A stretch of 64,000 bases of DNA from Monocercomonoides exilis (GCA_001643675.2 LSRY02000036.1:786001-850000), one strand, 5' to 3'; shown: positions 11,775-24,302, numbered from the stretch's first letter. Numbers and translations are program-made. The notes: generated from the sequence alone by a model not told the origin.

Positions 11775-12035
11775 GGGTGATAATTTTTGAAATCATATTT
11801 TTAAACATTCATAATTGTCAGTTCAAGAATTTTCCTTGAATATTTGTTCATAAACACTGAAAAGAAACAAGCCTATTCAAGAGATCATCATCTTTATTAC
11901 AGCTCACACATTTGTTTTTTAAACAGTAATGTTGAGTTTTATATTTGAATACAAAATCTCTTCTCAATAACAAACGATTCTTGAAAAAACAATTCCAAAA
12001 AAAAAAAAAAGTTATGATTTCAAACATTATCACCC
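11775..12035. mobile_element. MITE-like element, GGGTGAT family, copy 1
   Basis: The left end GGGTGATAATTTTTGAAATC is mirrored at the right end by GATTTCAAACATTATCACCC. The element is 261 bp and is flanked on both sides by ACAT (11771-11774 and 12036-12039), a 4-bp target-site duplication. A related copy with its own duplication lies at 61352-61607. There is no coding capacity, so it is a non-autonomous DNA transposon. Confidence 0.75.
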
Positions 12036-12551
12036 ACATGTGTCACTTTGTGACTATTGAAAGACAAAATTTATTTCCTGACGGACTGAGATATAGATTT
12101 CAATTCCGAACCTCAATAAAGAGAACAACTATTTTTGAATGCAAATATAATAAAATATTAATCAAATATGCGAAAAATTGAAATACGTTTTTAAAAAGGC
12201 TATTGACAAAAAGACATATTTGGAAATTTTTGATCATCGGTCAGTCAGCAACAGTCAATGGAGTCAGTATCTGGTGGAGAAGAAATTTTTATTTTATTTA
12301 TGAAAAAAGGTGAAGTTTTAAGAATATAATAGAAAGAAGAATTCAATAAATATTTATTTATTTAAAAAATACTTCAATAAATTCACAAAATTAAATATTT
12401 TTGAAAAACCATAACTGTCTTGGATTTTCAATTACTAACGGACGTGATATATGCTTTTTTGTCTGTAACACATGTTTGGTTTGAAATTTTCAAAACAATT
12501 TGAAATATTATTATTTTTGTTTCCAGTTATCTCACACAAAATTTCTTTATT

Positions 12552-12800
12552 TGTCGAATTTTTTCAAAAAAGAACCTTTTGATTAATTTTCGAATAAAAA
12601 TAAAAATTTCATATTTTTTTATTATATTTCTGTTTCCCCTTACGAAGCTTCACTTAAATAAAAACAATAACATTGTCAATTTTTTTTTATCACGATTATA
12701 AAATTTGGAGAATGAGAACAGTAATTTGAGAGAAATATGAAATTTTTTTTTTATTTGAAAATAAGTCAAAAGAGAATTTTCATAAAAATAAATTCCGACA
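12552..12800. mobile_element. MITE-like element, TGTC family, degenerate copy
   Basis: About 249 bp with imperfect inverted ends: left TGTCGAATTTTTTCAAAAAA, right ending AAATTCCGACA. Internal blocks (AAAATTTCATATTT on the left, AAATATGAAATTTT on the right) match those of the copy at 59764-60005. No target-site duplication is visible, so this is probably an old copy. Confidence 0.5.
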
Positions 12801-13316
12801 CTTGAGAATTAACCAGATTTCATATAAAATTAGTTGTCGAATGACAAGTTGTAATTGTTGTTGGAAAATTTAATTATTTAAATAATAATGAGTGATTATT
12901 CCATTGATTTTGGTGAAATGTTGAATTGTGTTGAAATTAAGACCCAACAATCGAATAATCAAACACAAACAAAAACAAAAACTAAACGAAACCATATAAA
13001 AAACAAAGCAAAATAAAACAAAGCGAAAAAATTTTTTTATTTCATTTATAATAATTATTATAATAATTAAAACAACAAAATGGTAATATTAAACAGATGA
13101 AAAAATAAAACAATATCAGAAATCTGATGGCATATGCATTTATGAACATTTTTCAAAGAATCTTGGCCACAAACTTCAACAGAACACACGCTGAAAAAAA
13201 TATGGGTATTGTCACATTTGAGTTGAAAAATGGGTGATAAAATTTGTTGATTATTTCGATATTTTTCTGAATCAAGTGTGTTTTTGAGAACACCGAATCC
13301 TCTTTGAGTTATTGAA

Positions 13317-16300
13317 ATGCATGTATTCTTATCTGTTATTTCTTTTCTGTTTTTTCTTTCATTTTCAACAGTCGGAAACAGTTTGTAATTTTTATAAAAA
13401 AGATTATAATTTATTTATTTTATTTTGTTTTTTTTACACATCGATTTAAGTATCAACTGAAAGGAACATATTTATTAAATCAGAAAGTTTTAAAAAAAAT
13501 AGTTGTTATTATGATAATTTCCAAACTACCATTTCAACAAATGAGGAGTATTTATTCAACATTTTCAACTGTTCAACTCATCTTCATTTCTTTCAATTTG
13601 TATCCGAAGAATATGGAAGCGTTGCACAGATCGATCCAATAACAGTTTTAAGTGTTTCAACAAGTACCATTATAAACTCACCTTTCAGTCACACCCCATT
13701 TTTTACAAATGGAGGATTAATCCACTTAAAGAACATCTCTTTTTTCAATCATATGCCCAATTCAATCTGCCAATCAATCATTACTGGTGAAATTCAAAAT
13801 AAAGATTCAAAGAATCATTGCTCTGTTTCACTTTCTCATTCCTCATTCAATTCTCATCGAATTGATTCTCCTCCATTTGTGAGTTCCACAGATGCATATT
13901 CTTTATCCATCACAAACTGTTTTTTTTTAAATCTAACATCTCAAAGTGCGAAACGAAATATCCCTTCCAAAGAGTATGAAAACGTAGAAATAACTTCAAC
14001 TAATATTATAAACTGCATTAATCCTTATAACGGATTGATAGTCACACCAGCCCAATCTTCATTCATTTGCAACAATTCATCATTTGATAAGTGTAGTGCA
14101 AACATTTCAACAAAGATTTCTTATTCATCCGGAAACAACTCCTTTAACGATGATTTCTTTTCTATCAGTTGTTCTGGGAATGGAGGAGCTATTGAATGTA
14201 ATCAAAATGCTTCGTTGAATATTTATAACTGTCATTTTGATAAATGCAATTCCACAAATTATGGAGGAGCCATTAGCTTTGAATCAATAACAGGTTCATT
14301 TTTGTGTGATCATTGCATTTTCACAAATTGCTTCTCAAACGAAGGAGGCGCTATTAATTATTTGAATAATAAACAATCAACAACTCAATCAACATTGTTT
14401 TCAACAAATAGTGGAAACGGAAAAGGGCATATTATAATGGGCTATTTACAGAGTGGATCTCATTTATTTCAATCGAATATTTTTGAAAAAGGCGAATGCC
14501 ACAAAGAGTATACTGGAGCATTTCACACATATAACATCAATTCCAGCATTATCCTCTCAAATAACCTATTCCAACATAATACAGCAAAAACGTTTGCACC
14601 TTGCATATTACTTGGGCAACAAGGCGATAATGAAAAATTTTCATTTCAATGTACATTTTGCTTCTTCCAGAATAACACTGCACCTCAACAAAGTGGAATG
14701 GATGTTCACATCACACAATACATTGCTTCAAATTCTTTAACAAAAGATAATTTTGTTGAATGTTATTCTTTGTCCCAAGGAACAAGAGTCGTTCGATGTA
14801 TCACACAAAACTGGTACACATGCAAGGATTCAGAGACACTCGATTGGCTTCCAGATTATCAAACAGATTTTCAGATCAGAGCTCATTTCAGTGAAGGAAT
14901 AAATCATGATGACTGTGGTTTGGTACCTTCTTGCAAAACTCTGAAATATTCTCTAACAAGAAACACTATGAGCGCAAACATTACAATCCTTGCAGATTCC
15001 TGTGAATTCTGCGAAGAAACAATTGAAGTTGGTTCAGGACTTGCTTCAATTGCAGGGCATTCCAGAGAAGAAACAATCATCAGATCCCTCGAAGGAAATA
15101 GTGTTTTCACGGTGGAAACTGGCACTTTGGATATTAACAACTGCCACGTGAAGCATATGGATGGAGTCAATGGTTCGTGCAATTCTTTTTTAGAGATGAG
15201 TGGAAACGGAAAAACAACTGTGAAGAAATGCGACGTTTCTTGTGTTGATGAAGAGAATGAAGTTCACTCGAGTGCATTTAAAATGAATGCAGGATATACC
15301 CTTTTGGAAGAAGTGAGAATGTTTGAGATGAGATTCTCCAGTTGCAGTGCAATTGCTTTTGAACAGGAAGCAGAAACATTTGTATTGGAGATTATTTTGA
15401 CAAACTTTAGCAAATTAACAAGATCAAATGGAGATGGGTCGATCGCTGAAGGAAAATTGTCCTCTGGAGGAAAGATAATTGTATCAAATTGCATGCTGGA
15501 AGAAAGTGTGTGCGAAGATGGTAATGGAGGGGCATTGAACATTAATGTGGAAGATGATGGGAAAATTGAAGTTAACGGAACAGAATACACAAAGTTTTCA
15601 AAATGTAGAGCTCAGAATGCTCAGAGTGGACAAACCAGACAAAGTGGATATGGAGGAGGAATTTATGTTTATTTCTCTGATTCATCTCACTCAATTTCGT
15701 TGACAAATGTTTCATTCGAAGAGTGCGGTGCACTGGTGGGCTCTGATATGTTCATTAATGGAAATGTTTTGAAAGAAATTGTGAGCAATGATACTTTTAA
15801 TTTTTCTCTTGACATGAACAACCTGTCAGCGTTGAGCGGGATGGAAAGATCAGCAAGCTCAACAGTCATATTTCCACTTGTATATTTCTTTCGCCAATTG
15901 AACGGTTCAGCGCATGTGAATGGAAGTGAAGGAACAGATTTTAGTGGTTGTGGCTATATTGACTGTCCTTGCAAAACAATTGAAGCAGCCGCACTGCGCT
16001 TTCATGATCAAAAGAGGATGATTTTTTTGCGTCAAGGTTTTATTTTCGATCATGAAGTTCATTTAGAAGATCATGAATATGTAATTGGAGAAGAGAATCT
16101 GTCAGTTTCCATTAGGATAGATGGAAGTTCCGAAAAGAAATCTGATGAACTGTTGCTTGTATCTATTTCAACAACTTTGGATGGAATCTCTTTTATTCTT
16201 CCATCCTCTCTCAATCAACGATCTTCATTAATCCGTTCCTCTTTTGATTTGTCCAGTCCTTCCACTCTTTCCATCAAGAAATGTTCATTTCTTCTTTATA

Positions 16301-19300
16301 CACCAGAAGTTATATCTTACGAATTGACCTATTCGCTTCTGTCTGCAACTGGAGGAAATCTCATCATTGAAAGAGTTTCTGCGTCAAACCTGATTTTTGG
16401 AAGATGCTCTGCTTTAACTGTTTTATTAGTAACACTGAATATCACAGAAATGACTCTGTATAAAACACAGGCAACTTCAATTTGTGGATTGATTTCTCTT
16501 GGGAAAGAAAAATTATTCTCTTCAGTCATTTCATCACCAAATGCCTTCATCGACAAAATGCCCGAATCAACTGATATCCTTGTGAATAATTCAAACTTTA
16601 TCAGTTGTGAAGCTCAAAACTCGTTGAATGGAGGCTGCACGTTTATAGAGTACCGCGAAGGAATGAAGTTAGAGATCAAAGACTCTGTTTTTATGCAGTG
16701 TAAAGCACCAAGAGGAAAAGGAGGCGGGGTGTATCTGAACTGCGGTTGTGAAGGTGAATTGTCATTTCAGTTCACGGACGACGTATTCAACATGAACGAT
16801 GCATTGAGCGGCAGAGACATTTTTGTGTATTGCACAAGCCTTGAAGCGCAAATCAACGAGAAACAGTTCAATTTCTGCATGGAAGAACCTATGTATAACA
16901 CAAAAAATGCTATCTTCGGTTCCGATATTCAAAGAGGGGCAGACGAAGAAGATGTGAACATCATTGATCTTATCTTGCGCTATCTGAGCGATCTGATATT
17001 CATCGGCAGCGAGCTAAATGGCGGAACAATTCTGAAGGACTGCGGACGCTCAACTGTGCCTTGCCTCACACTGAATCATGGGCTGGGACATCTGATGCAG
17101 TCTTTTGAAAGTCGGATTGTTGTGAACGGAAGCAGCACAATCAGCAGTGAATGCAACCTCCAAGATCTCAGCATACGCAGTATCTCCAAGGCAAAAACAT
17201 CTCTTCACGTCAACTCTGATATCAATCGCACTCGAGACAGCTTGATGCACTGCGCAGGAATTGTCAGGATAGAAAGCCAGAACTTCATCTTTGAAAAGTC
17301 CTTCAGATCACTTCACCTGGCTTTCTTCTTTTTCAACTCTGGTGAGGCAATATTCACAAATTGCTCGTTTAGGCCTGCTGAAGCTGAATCTGTTCCAAAT
17401 ATTCTACCAGATACAATGGCTTCAATCCCTTTCATTCTCATGCTCGTAGATTCATCAGATGCAATTTTACAGTCATGCGAGCTGGAAGACTCCAGCTGCA
17501 AAAACTCATGCTTCATCTGCAAGAATTCAGCAAAACTCCAAATCCAAGATTTCTTATGTAGACGAATTGTGCTCAATTCTGCTCTTGTGATAGATATGGC
17601 AAGTACCGAACTGTCTCACATTTGCCTTGACACTGTCACCTGCATGACATCAATATTTGAGTCCAAAGGGCTAAATAAAAACACCTCTCTCGAATGGATC
17701 GATGCCAGAAATATAACATTGAAGAAAGGAAGCGTTTTTTCAGTGTATGATGCAGTTCAGACAGAACAGAAACAGCCTTTTGTCAGGAAAAATATGTCTT
17801 TTTCTTCGTTCAGAAATGTCACAAGCTCTGATAGTTCTTCAACAATTTTCACGTTTGCATCTCGAAGTTGTGAAGTTTTCTTGCAGAACTGTAGCTGTTC
17901 TTTGAGTTCATCATCTGGTGACAAAGGTCAAATTGCTTCATTTTCGTCGCTTCCGAAACTCAAATTGGATTCGTGCACATTTGATGGGGCATCAATCAAA
18001 GAAAACGAAGCTTGTCTTCATGAAAGAAATCATGTTGATTTATTTCACAATGATGCTTCAAATCATTCCGAAAATGAAATGAGCCTCAATCCACAAAGAA
18101 GCAAGATTTCATCTTCAACTGTTTCAGAAATATGCAGCTGGAACTCGTCGATTGTGGATATAACTTGCTGCTCAGTTGAAGACGTTGACTCTTCATTCGT
18201 CAATGCCCCATCTGGAGCATTATCAGTATCAGGTGGAGATATTCGACTGAAAAAAGTGGAGTTCAGAAACAATTCACCATCAATTCATTTCTATGAATCT
18301 GCCCGAAGAAATATTCTCTGTGAAGATGCTGCACAGATTGATGTGGAAAGTTTGAAAAAAGATGATGAAGCAGCAAGTAGATCTTCGTCGTGGATCCTAA
18401 ATAATGGTTGCAATCTATCTGGCATTCCATCGCTTATGGCTTCTCCCTTTTTCATTCCTGTTCTTCATTCAATTCGAGCACAACAATCGGAAAATGAAAT
18501 CGAATTGTTCTTCGCTGGTTCTCTTCTTCTTCCTTGCAATCTTTCTTTCCAAATAATAATTTGTTCAGAAAATGAAGAACATATTGAAACATATAATTTT
18601 GTTGTTGATGATTATGTATCAGAAAATGAAATCCATTCCTCAATTACTTCTTCAGACTTTGCTTCAATAACAGGAAACACTGAAGTGAGAGCATGTATTC
18701 TGTTTGGGAGTGCAGAATCTCCTTCATCAACACAGTCATTCGTTCTGAAAAATAAAAGCGAAGCAAATGCGAATGGAAATGAAAGGATTGCCGAAGGAGG
18801 AAAAGAAGGGAAATCGTATTGGTTGTTGATTGTTGTTGTGCTTGTTGTGATATTATTGATTGTCCTTATTGGATTTATTTTGTTTGTAATTCGATGGAAG
18901 AAGGTGAAGAATGAAGCAGAAGATCTGAGAGAGATTGTGAACGATAACATCAGAAAGGATCCGAAGGCGTTTGAGATGGTGACGATGGAGATGTCACCAG
19001 AGGAGCAGTGGAGGAGAGCAGAGAGGGAGGCAGAGAAGAAGAACGATGAGAGAATCAAGAAGAGGGTGTATGCGAAAAGTTTGGGACATTCAGAGTCATC
19101 GGAACATCTTCTGTCTGAGAGTAGATCGACTGAATACATATTGGGGAGAGACTCAGACAAGATTCCTCAATGGATGCTAGAGAAGGTTGATGAAGAAGAA
19201 GATGAGGAAACAAGAAAAAGAACCCCATCGCCATCCATTTCATCCACTTCGACAACAGACACTTCAGACACAGAATCCACTTTTGTTCGAGGGGAGGATT

Positions 19301-20166
19301 TGTGTCCAACCACTTCATCAATGTCGAATCTGGTGGATGCGATGGCCTGTTCATCTCCTCATGAGAAATTGATTGTGGATCTGAGGGATTCGCTGTTCAT
19401 GCTGCTTCATGGGAAGAACGAGAAGAAGGAGATGGCGATAGGCACTCTGAAGGAAAGAGAGCAGACAGCTGCCCAGGTCTTGTTCTGGGTGGCCAATCTC
19501 GCCCTCCACTCATTTTCCGAGATGGACAACCCTCTTCAGTCACTTGTCAATCTGAGCCCACACATTGTGCTGTTCTCTGAGCACATGGTCATCTGCATTG
19601 TGATGCACTCCGACTTCTCATCTGACGATGATTCCGATTCATCCTCAATATCTTCCTCAACCGTTGTCACATCAGCAAGTGATGATAATGAGGAGGAGGA
19701 TGACTCTCTGCCCTCATCTGCATTTGAGGATGAGGACGACAATTTCAAGAAAGAGTGTCTGAGGTGGAAGGCGCCAGAGCTGCAGATGAACAAGAAGATG
19801 GGGGCAACAGAGAAGTCGGTGGCATTCTCGATCGGGATGATGCTGTGGGAGTGCCTGACGCTCCAGATCCCGTTTGGGGAGTATGAGGCAGAGGCAGCTG
19901 GGCAGAAGATCGTGAATGGGGAGAGGCCGAACATAGAGATAATCAGCGAATCGCGGATGAAAGGAATGGTTGAAAAGGCGATGAGCATGAACGCAGAGCA
20001 TCGCCATTCTTTGACACAGATCAAGCGGGAGTTTGTGGAATTATTTCCTCAAAGTGCAATGATATTCACAATAACTGATGCTATATGCTTGGAAGAGCAA
20101 AATAGCAACATTGATTCAATGATCGAAAGACATTCATCTCAGACTTCTGCTTTGAAAAAAGATTAA
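13317..20166 (+). CDS. Secreted beta-helix receptor with transmembrane segment and cytoplasmic pseudokinase, copy 1
   Basis: Exon 1 (13317-13380) encodes a signal peptide (MHVFLSVISFLFFLSFSTVG). A 70-nt intron 13381-13450 (donor GTTTGT, acceptor TTTAAG, phase 1) joins it to exon 2 (13451-20166), giving 2259 residues. The ectodomain consists of pectin-lyase/Pmp-like beta-helix repeats with NCxFxxC and GGAI/GGGI motifs. Three CGxxxxPCxTL-type punctuations (near 14911, 15946, 17038) suggest modules of roughly 350 residues. One TM helix lies near residues 1810-1834 and is followed by the basic stop-transfer RWKKVK. The cytoplasmic tail ends in a kinase-like domain (about 1990-2240). APE is kept (RWKAPEL) and the SxGxxLWEC helix F is recognisable, but the catalytic loop reads LVNLSPHIVLF instead of HRDLKPENILL, there is no DFG, and no Gly-rich loop was found. 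It is therefore a predicted pseudokinase. Likely a surface adhesin or sensor. The tail is near-identical to the gene at 50334. Confidence 0.88.
18770..19921 (+). repeat. Tail segment shared with second receptor gene (copy at about 57950-59102)
   Basis: The juxtamembrane region and most of the pseudokinase are near-identical at the DNA level to the paralogue. By eye, 19370-19634 shows no difference over 265 bp, silent sites included. Similarity stops abruptly at QKIVNGE near 19921, after which the two proteins diverge. The ectodomains upstream are only weakly alike. Confidence 0.85.
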
Positions 20167-21487
20167 CCAATGTTGTCTTTCAAAAAGAGTTAATCTATTC
20201 AAAAATGCAAGTACGATTTCATAGATTTCATCCTTTTCTCTGAATATATGAGAAAAATCTTCTGGTTTTTATCCAATTTGTTTGTTGCTATTAGACTTTG
20301 TTAATTTCGTAATTTTTTTATTTGTTGAAGCAGTAAAAAGCTTCTTGAAGAAAATTTGTAAATATAATTCTGTATAACTTTTGTATTACTGCGTCATTTA
20401 CGTAATGTTTTCATGGTTGCCGTTAGCACTTCAAAAGACGAAGCAACTTTCTTTTTTCATGAGAAAAAATTTTCTTCTCTTTCTGCTTGTGCTATCTCTG
20501 ATGAGATACTCGAGCCTATGGACATTATATCAATATGAAAATCTCTGTTTTTCTTTGTTTATTCAGCTGCAGATGATGTAGGACAATTAATTGATTATTG
20601 TCGGAATAAATTTTCAAAAATTCGTAATCAATGCTGATATCACACAATTATTGATATTCATTTTTTCCCTAATGACCATTGAAATTTCTTTCCTTTCGTT
20701 CGAATGATTCTCAAATAAGTAAGAGGGTTCATTTTTTAGTCTCTTCCATATGTGCAAAGATCTCTTTCAGAGACAAACCCGACCAGAATAAAAAACGTTC
20801 TGTTTTGTCATCAGACAATAATTCGACTTTAAATACCACATCTTGTATAAGAGATGCAATAAAAGCGCATAGTGGACAAGTTTGAAACATGTGATTTCAC
20901 AAATCTTGATTCAAACGTTCAAAAACGTCTTTCATGAAAAGTTAATAATTGAACCTTTGCAAACCTTCAGATAATTTCCAAAACATATTGCACATTTAAA
21001 TCATATAATTGAAACATTGCCACATTAACTTGTATGTATTTAATCAGCGCATTAGCAAGAAAATCGATATTTATCATTTGTTGTTTTAAAAATTTCGTTA
21101 TGGAACGTCAAAAACATTTATAACTAATTTCATCATTTGCATTAAAGTACTTCATATTCTAGCTAGAAATTATTATCCATCTTTTATGACAAATAATTTT
21201 ATGAACAGATTTTTTTTTTTTTAATAAGAAAATTTATTTTCTCAAGAAATTGCATAGAGTCAAATTAATTCATTTCTAAAAAGTAAAGGTCAAATAAAGG
21301 CATAAGTGCTTCATCACTCTCCTAGAAAAGAAAATGATTTCTCCCTCTTTTCAAAAAATTTTATTAAACAAATGAATTGACACTTAAACCAAAACTTTTA
21401 ATAAAAAATTATAAAAAAATTAACAACAAGACATTACTGCAAACGAAAATGAATTTTTAAATTGCTTGCTGAAGATCTATTCCATTT
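20167..21487. other. AT-rich intergenic region
   Basis: About 1.3 kb between the 3' ends of the receptor gene (plus) and the tetraspanin-like gene (minus). It contains poly-T and poly-A runs. Two ORFs of 66-68 codons (20381-20581 and 20679-20885) lack recognisable features. Nothing else is supported. Confidence 0.5.
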
Positions 21488-23643
21488 TCACACTACGTCT
21501 ATGTGATGTAATTTCTTTTTTCTATGATGCTTTTTATGCTTTTGTGGAATTTCCCGAACATTTTTTTCGTGAACATCATGAGAAGCATTCTTCAACACAG
21601 TCTCTTCAGAATCCAGGTCATTGAATCGCCTTGCATCAGTCTTTGTCATCTGCTGGTACAAGAAGGAAACAATTCCGCAAAGTACACCCACAAACAATAG
21701 AAACCCTGAAATAACACACGAATAAACAAATGAATTAATAAGAATCGTTGATTATTTTTGAATAGAAATACTTCAGCCAAAAATTCATTTATTCACAAAA
21801 TGATGTCTCCATCAAATCATATTTGCCATTCATATGAACAATCATTTTTTATTATTTGTCTTTATTTTTTTTCTTATTAAATATTTCTTAACTTTTTCTA
21901 TGTGTGTGCTTTATATTTCTTTGGCATACCATTTATCCCCCCCAAAGTGAGTGTGTCTGTTGTAAGTCTTGTAACATATTGATTTCTGTCTATTTCTGAG
22001 AAGTCATTGACAACATCATACACATCCTTCAATTGAGTCAAATACTGACAATAAACAAAATATTCGCCATATAAAACACAAAAATAAAATTGATTAATTA
22101 AAAAGTGATAAAGTCACATAAAACTAATATGTTTGAACAAACATCATTATTTCCAATGAGGATGTTATTTTCCATATGCTGCATGCGAATCAGAATCAAC
22201 AGAGACACAATAAAAAGCCCAACAAGAGACAATGAAATGCATAAGAAGAAAAACAGTGAGGCGATGGATGAAGAGAAGAGTGACTGTGCACAAGGGCAGC
22301 AGCGCAGCAGACACGAAGAGCAAGACTGTTCTGAGTATTCATATTCCATTGAGAGTCGATCAGATGACTCAGAAAAAGGGATTGTTGTGGAGTGAGATGA
22401 GGAAGACGAAAAAGCAATTGAAAATAAAAGGATTGCGTAAAGAAGGAAAAGCAGTGAGAATATCAGCAAGGCAAGAAATGGCTTCACATGTGAATATAAT
22501 AAAAAAATAAATGATGATGATTACTAAACAAATAAACAGCTGTGCATACCCATTGCAATGGCTTAAATTTCTTTTAAATGTTTTTCCAAAATAAATTGGA
22601 GAAGAACAATTGTATAATCAAACACAAACATTGAAAATAAGTAACATAAAGAAATAAAAAATATTATTCACAAAAATTTGAAAATAAATAAAACGAAATA
22701 TTTCAAAAGTTTTTGAAAATATTAATTTGAAAAAAACTTTCTTTTCATACCAAACAAGAAAGTGAAGTAGCCGCAAATAAAAGTGTGATAATGGCATTGG
22801 TTATGACAACAACAGAAGAAAGTGATTGCGACAAATTGCGTATGACACCCTTTTTATTCATGATGCTGAAAATCACCAACATTATTCCTGATGATATCAC
22901 AAGAAGTAGATTCAATATCGGCACAGAAACTTTTCGAGACTCAGATTCACGTGCTAGCTGTTGCATAAAATGAACAACAAATAAAAGTCACTTCAATGCG
23001 AAATAGCAAAAAAATTGAAAAAAAAAGAACCTTATCTATGCAATCAAAATTATGTGAGTCGCAACTGTAACTGAGAAGAGATTCCAAACTTGTCAAACCA
23101 TCTGTCGTAGCAGCTCCTGTACAATCAGAAAAATATAAAAAAAACCTTAATCAACTTTGGATAAAATGATAAACAATACTTTGATAAAGAAATCCAATCG
23201 TGAAAAATAGGGAAATTCCACAAATCAAAGACAAGAAAAATTGCAAAATTGCCATTGAAAATGAAATTTTTGTGAATATTCTATTTGATTTTGTATTTTT
23301 ATGAGAACAATCTAATTTATTTAAAAAAAAATTAAGAAAGTTGAATTATTTATAAAACAATTCTTTAAAATAATTTGAACACAAACTTGATAGTATGCCA
23401 AATACTGGTGCAAAAAACGCAAAAGCTCCATTCTTATAAATAGTGTTATATGGAGATTTTCAAATAACATGAATGAAAAACATTCAAATATTTAAAGCAC
23501 ACAATTATGCATATCCAATTGAACTGAGAATAAGCAGAGTAAAAAAATCCGACAAATACAACAGAAAATGCAAGCAATAAAGATGCTCCACATATTATAT
23601 AATATAAAACTCGTAGGACAACAGAAGAAGGAGTTTCATCCAT
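21488..23643 (-). CDS. Eight-TM protein built like two tandem tetraspanins, 9 exons
   Basis: Minus-strand exons: 23503-23643, 23387-23432, 23180-23311, 23031-23116, 22751-22957, 22550-22561 (12 nt), 22143-22481, 21930-22044, 21488-21705. They sum to 1296 nt (431 residues) with consistent phase. The first half has tetraspanin layout. TM1 is in ICGASLLLAFSVVFVGFFYS. TM2 is around GAFAFFAPVFGILSS. TM3 is in MAILQFFLSLICGISLFF. A short Cys-containing loop (LLSYSCDSHNFDC) follows, then TM4 (NLLLVISSGIMLVIF). A second four-TM set follows: VITNAIITLLFAATSLSC, FLALLIFSLLFLLYAILLF, FFFLCISLSLVGLFIVSLLI, then a loop with DVYDVVNDFSEID, and LLFVGVLCGIVSFLY. The C-terminus is basic and cytosolic-looking (KHKKHHRKKKLHH). 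The CCG tetraspanin motif is not clear, so tetraspanin homology is tentative. The micro-exon and its 189-nt upstream intron are the least certain parts. Head-to-head with ERH. Confidence 0.68.
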
Positions 23644-23744
23644 GGCATTGTCTCGGAATGGGTATTAAAGAAAATGTGAAGGTTAAGATCAAGAAAAAAA
23701 TTTTTGGATAATTTAAATTCGAGTTACATAAGATTGTTTTTGGA
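23644..23744. promoter_or_regulatory. Compact bidirectional promoter region (tetraspanin-like / ERH)
   Basis: Only 101 bp separate the two divergent start codons, so transcription of both genes must start within or very near this AT-rich stretch. No specific motif was recognised. Confidence 0.4.
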
Positions 23745-24302
23745 ATGATTCCATCAACATTTCATGGTCCACATCCAGGTCCAAAATTTGGCCGGATGGA
23801 ATCTGGCTCTTCGCATAAACCAGGCGCTCCAGATAAAGGAAACTCAAAAACAAGCAAACACACTGTTTTACTTCTTCAAACTTCAAAAGATTTCCAATCT
23901 CGGACTTACCTTCATTTTTCTAGTGTCGGAGAAGCTTTGGATGGTTTATATTTCACTAAGTTTTATGCTCTTAAAAATTATTATAAATGATCAATTTACC
24001 AAAAAATAGGCCTTGTATTGATGTATGAACAAGCACTCGCTCATACAGATCCATCATATACGCCAGCAGTACGTAAATTTACCGAAATATACGAATTTTT
24101 TGACTCTTTTGTTGATCTTGGAGTGTTAGTTTTTACTCCTGCAGTGAGTTTGAAAAATGTTGCTTTTAAGAAATTTCAAAACAATATTTATGTATTTTAT
24201 TTTTTAGACGGATATCGGCCATACACTAGGCAATGGTTAAAAGAAAAACTATTCGAGCATCTCAAACGAGAGCATTGCATTCATAAAGATGGAGAAACTT
24301 GA
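23745..24302 (+). CDS. ERH: Enhancer of rudimentary homologue (ERH), 3 exons
   Basis: Exons 23745-23943, 24010-24147 and 24208-24302, with introns of 66 and 60 nt (donors GTTTAT and GTTTGA, acceptors AATAG and TTTAG, both phase 1), give 143 residues. After a 37-residue Gly/Pro-rich leader the ERH fold is clear: KHTVLLLQTSKDFQSRTYLH, then SVGEALDG, LMYEQALAHTDP, a helix IYEFFDSFVDLGVLVF and the C-terminal NGYRPYTRQWLKEKLFEHLK. These match the ERH blocks RTYxxYxS, the xxxMYExxL helix, IxxLFDFIDxLxDLSCLVY and YxPYNKDWIKEKIYxLL. ERH is a small nuclear homodimer linked to splicing, mRNA decay and pyrimidine metabolism in other eukaryotes. The N-terminal extension is not typical of the usual ~104-residue ERH. 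Confidence 0.93.

Larger units (their letters stand above)
11166..13316. other. AT-rich intergenic region with MITE-like elements
   Basis: About 2.15 kb between the divergent dymeclin and beta-helix receptor genes. It holds two inverted-repeat elements described separately (11775-12035 and 12552-12800). The rest is AT-rich with no supported gene; short ORFs here are AT-rich noise. Confidence 0.6.

Noticed and set aside
23745-23860. SHIPPO/STPG-type PGP motif in the ERH leader (PGPKFG)
   Set aside because: It is one isolated PGP in a Gly/Pro-rich leader with no repeat pattern; the rest of the protein is plainly ERH.
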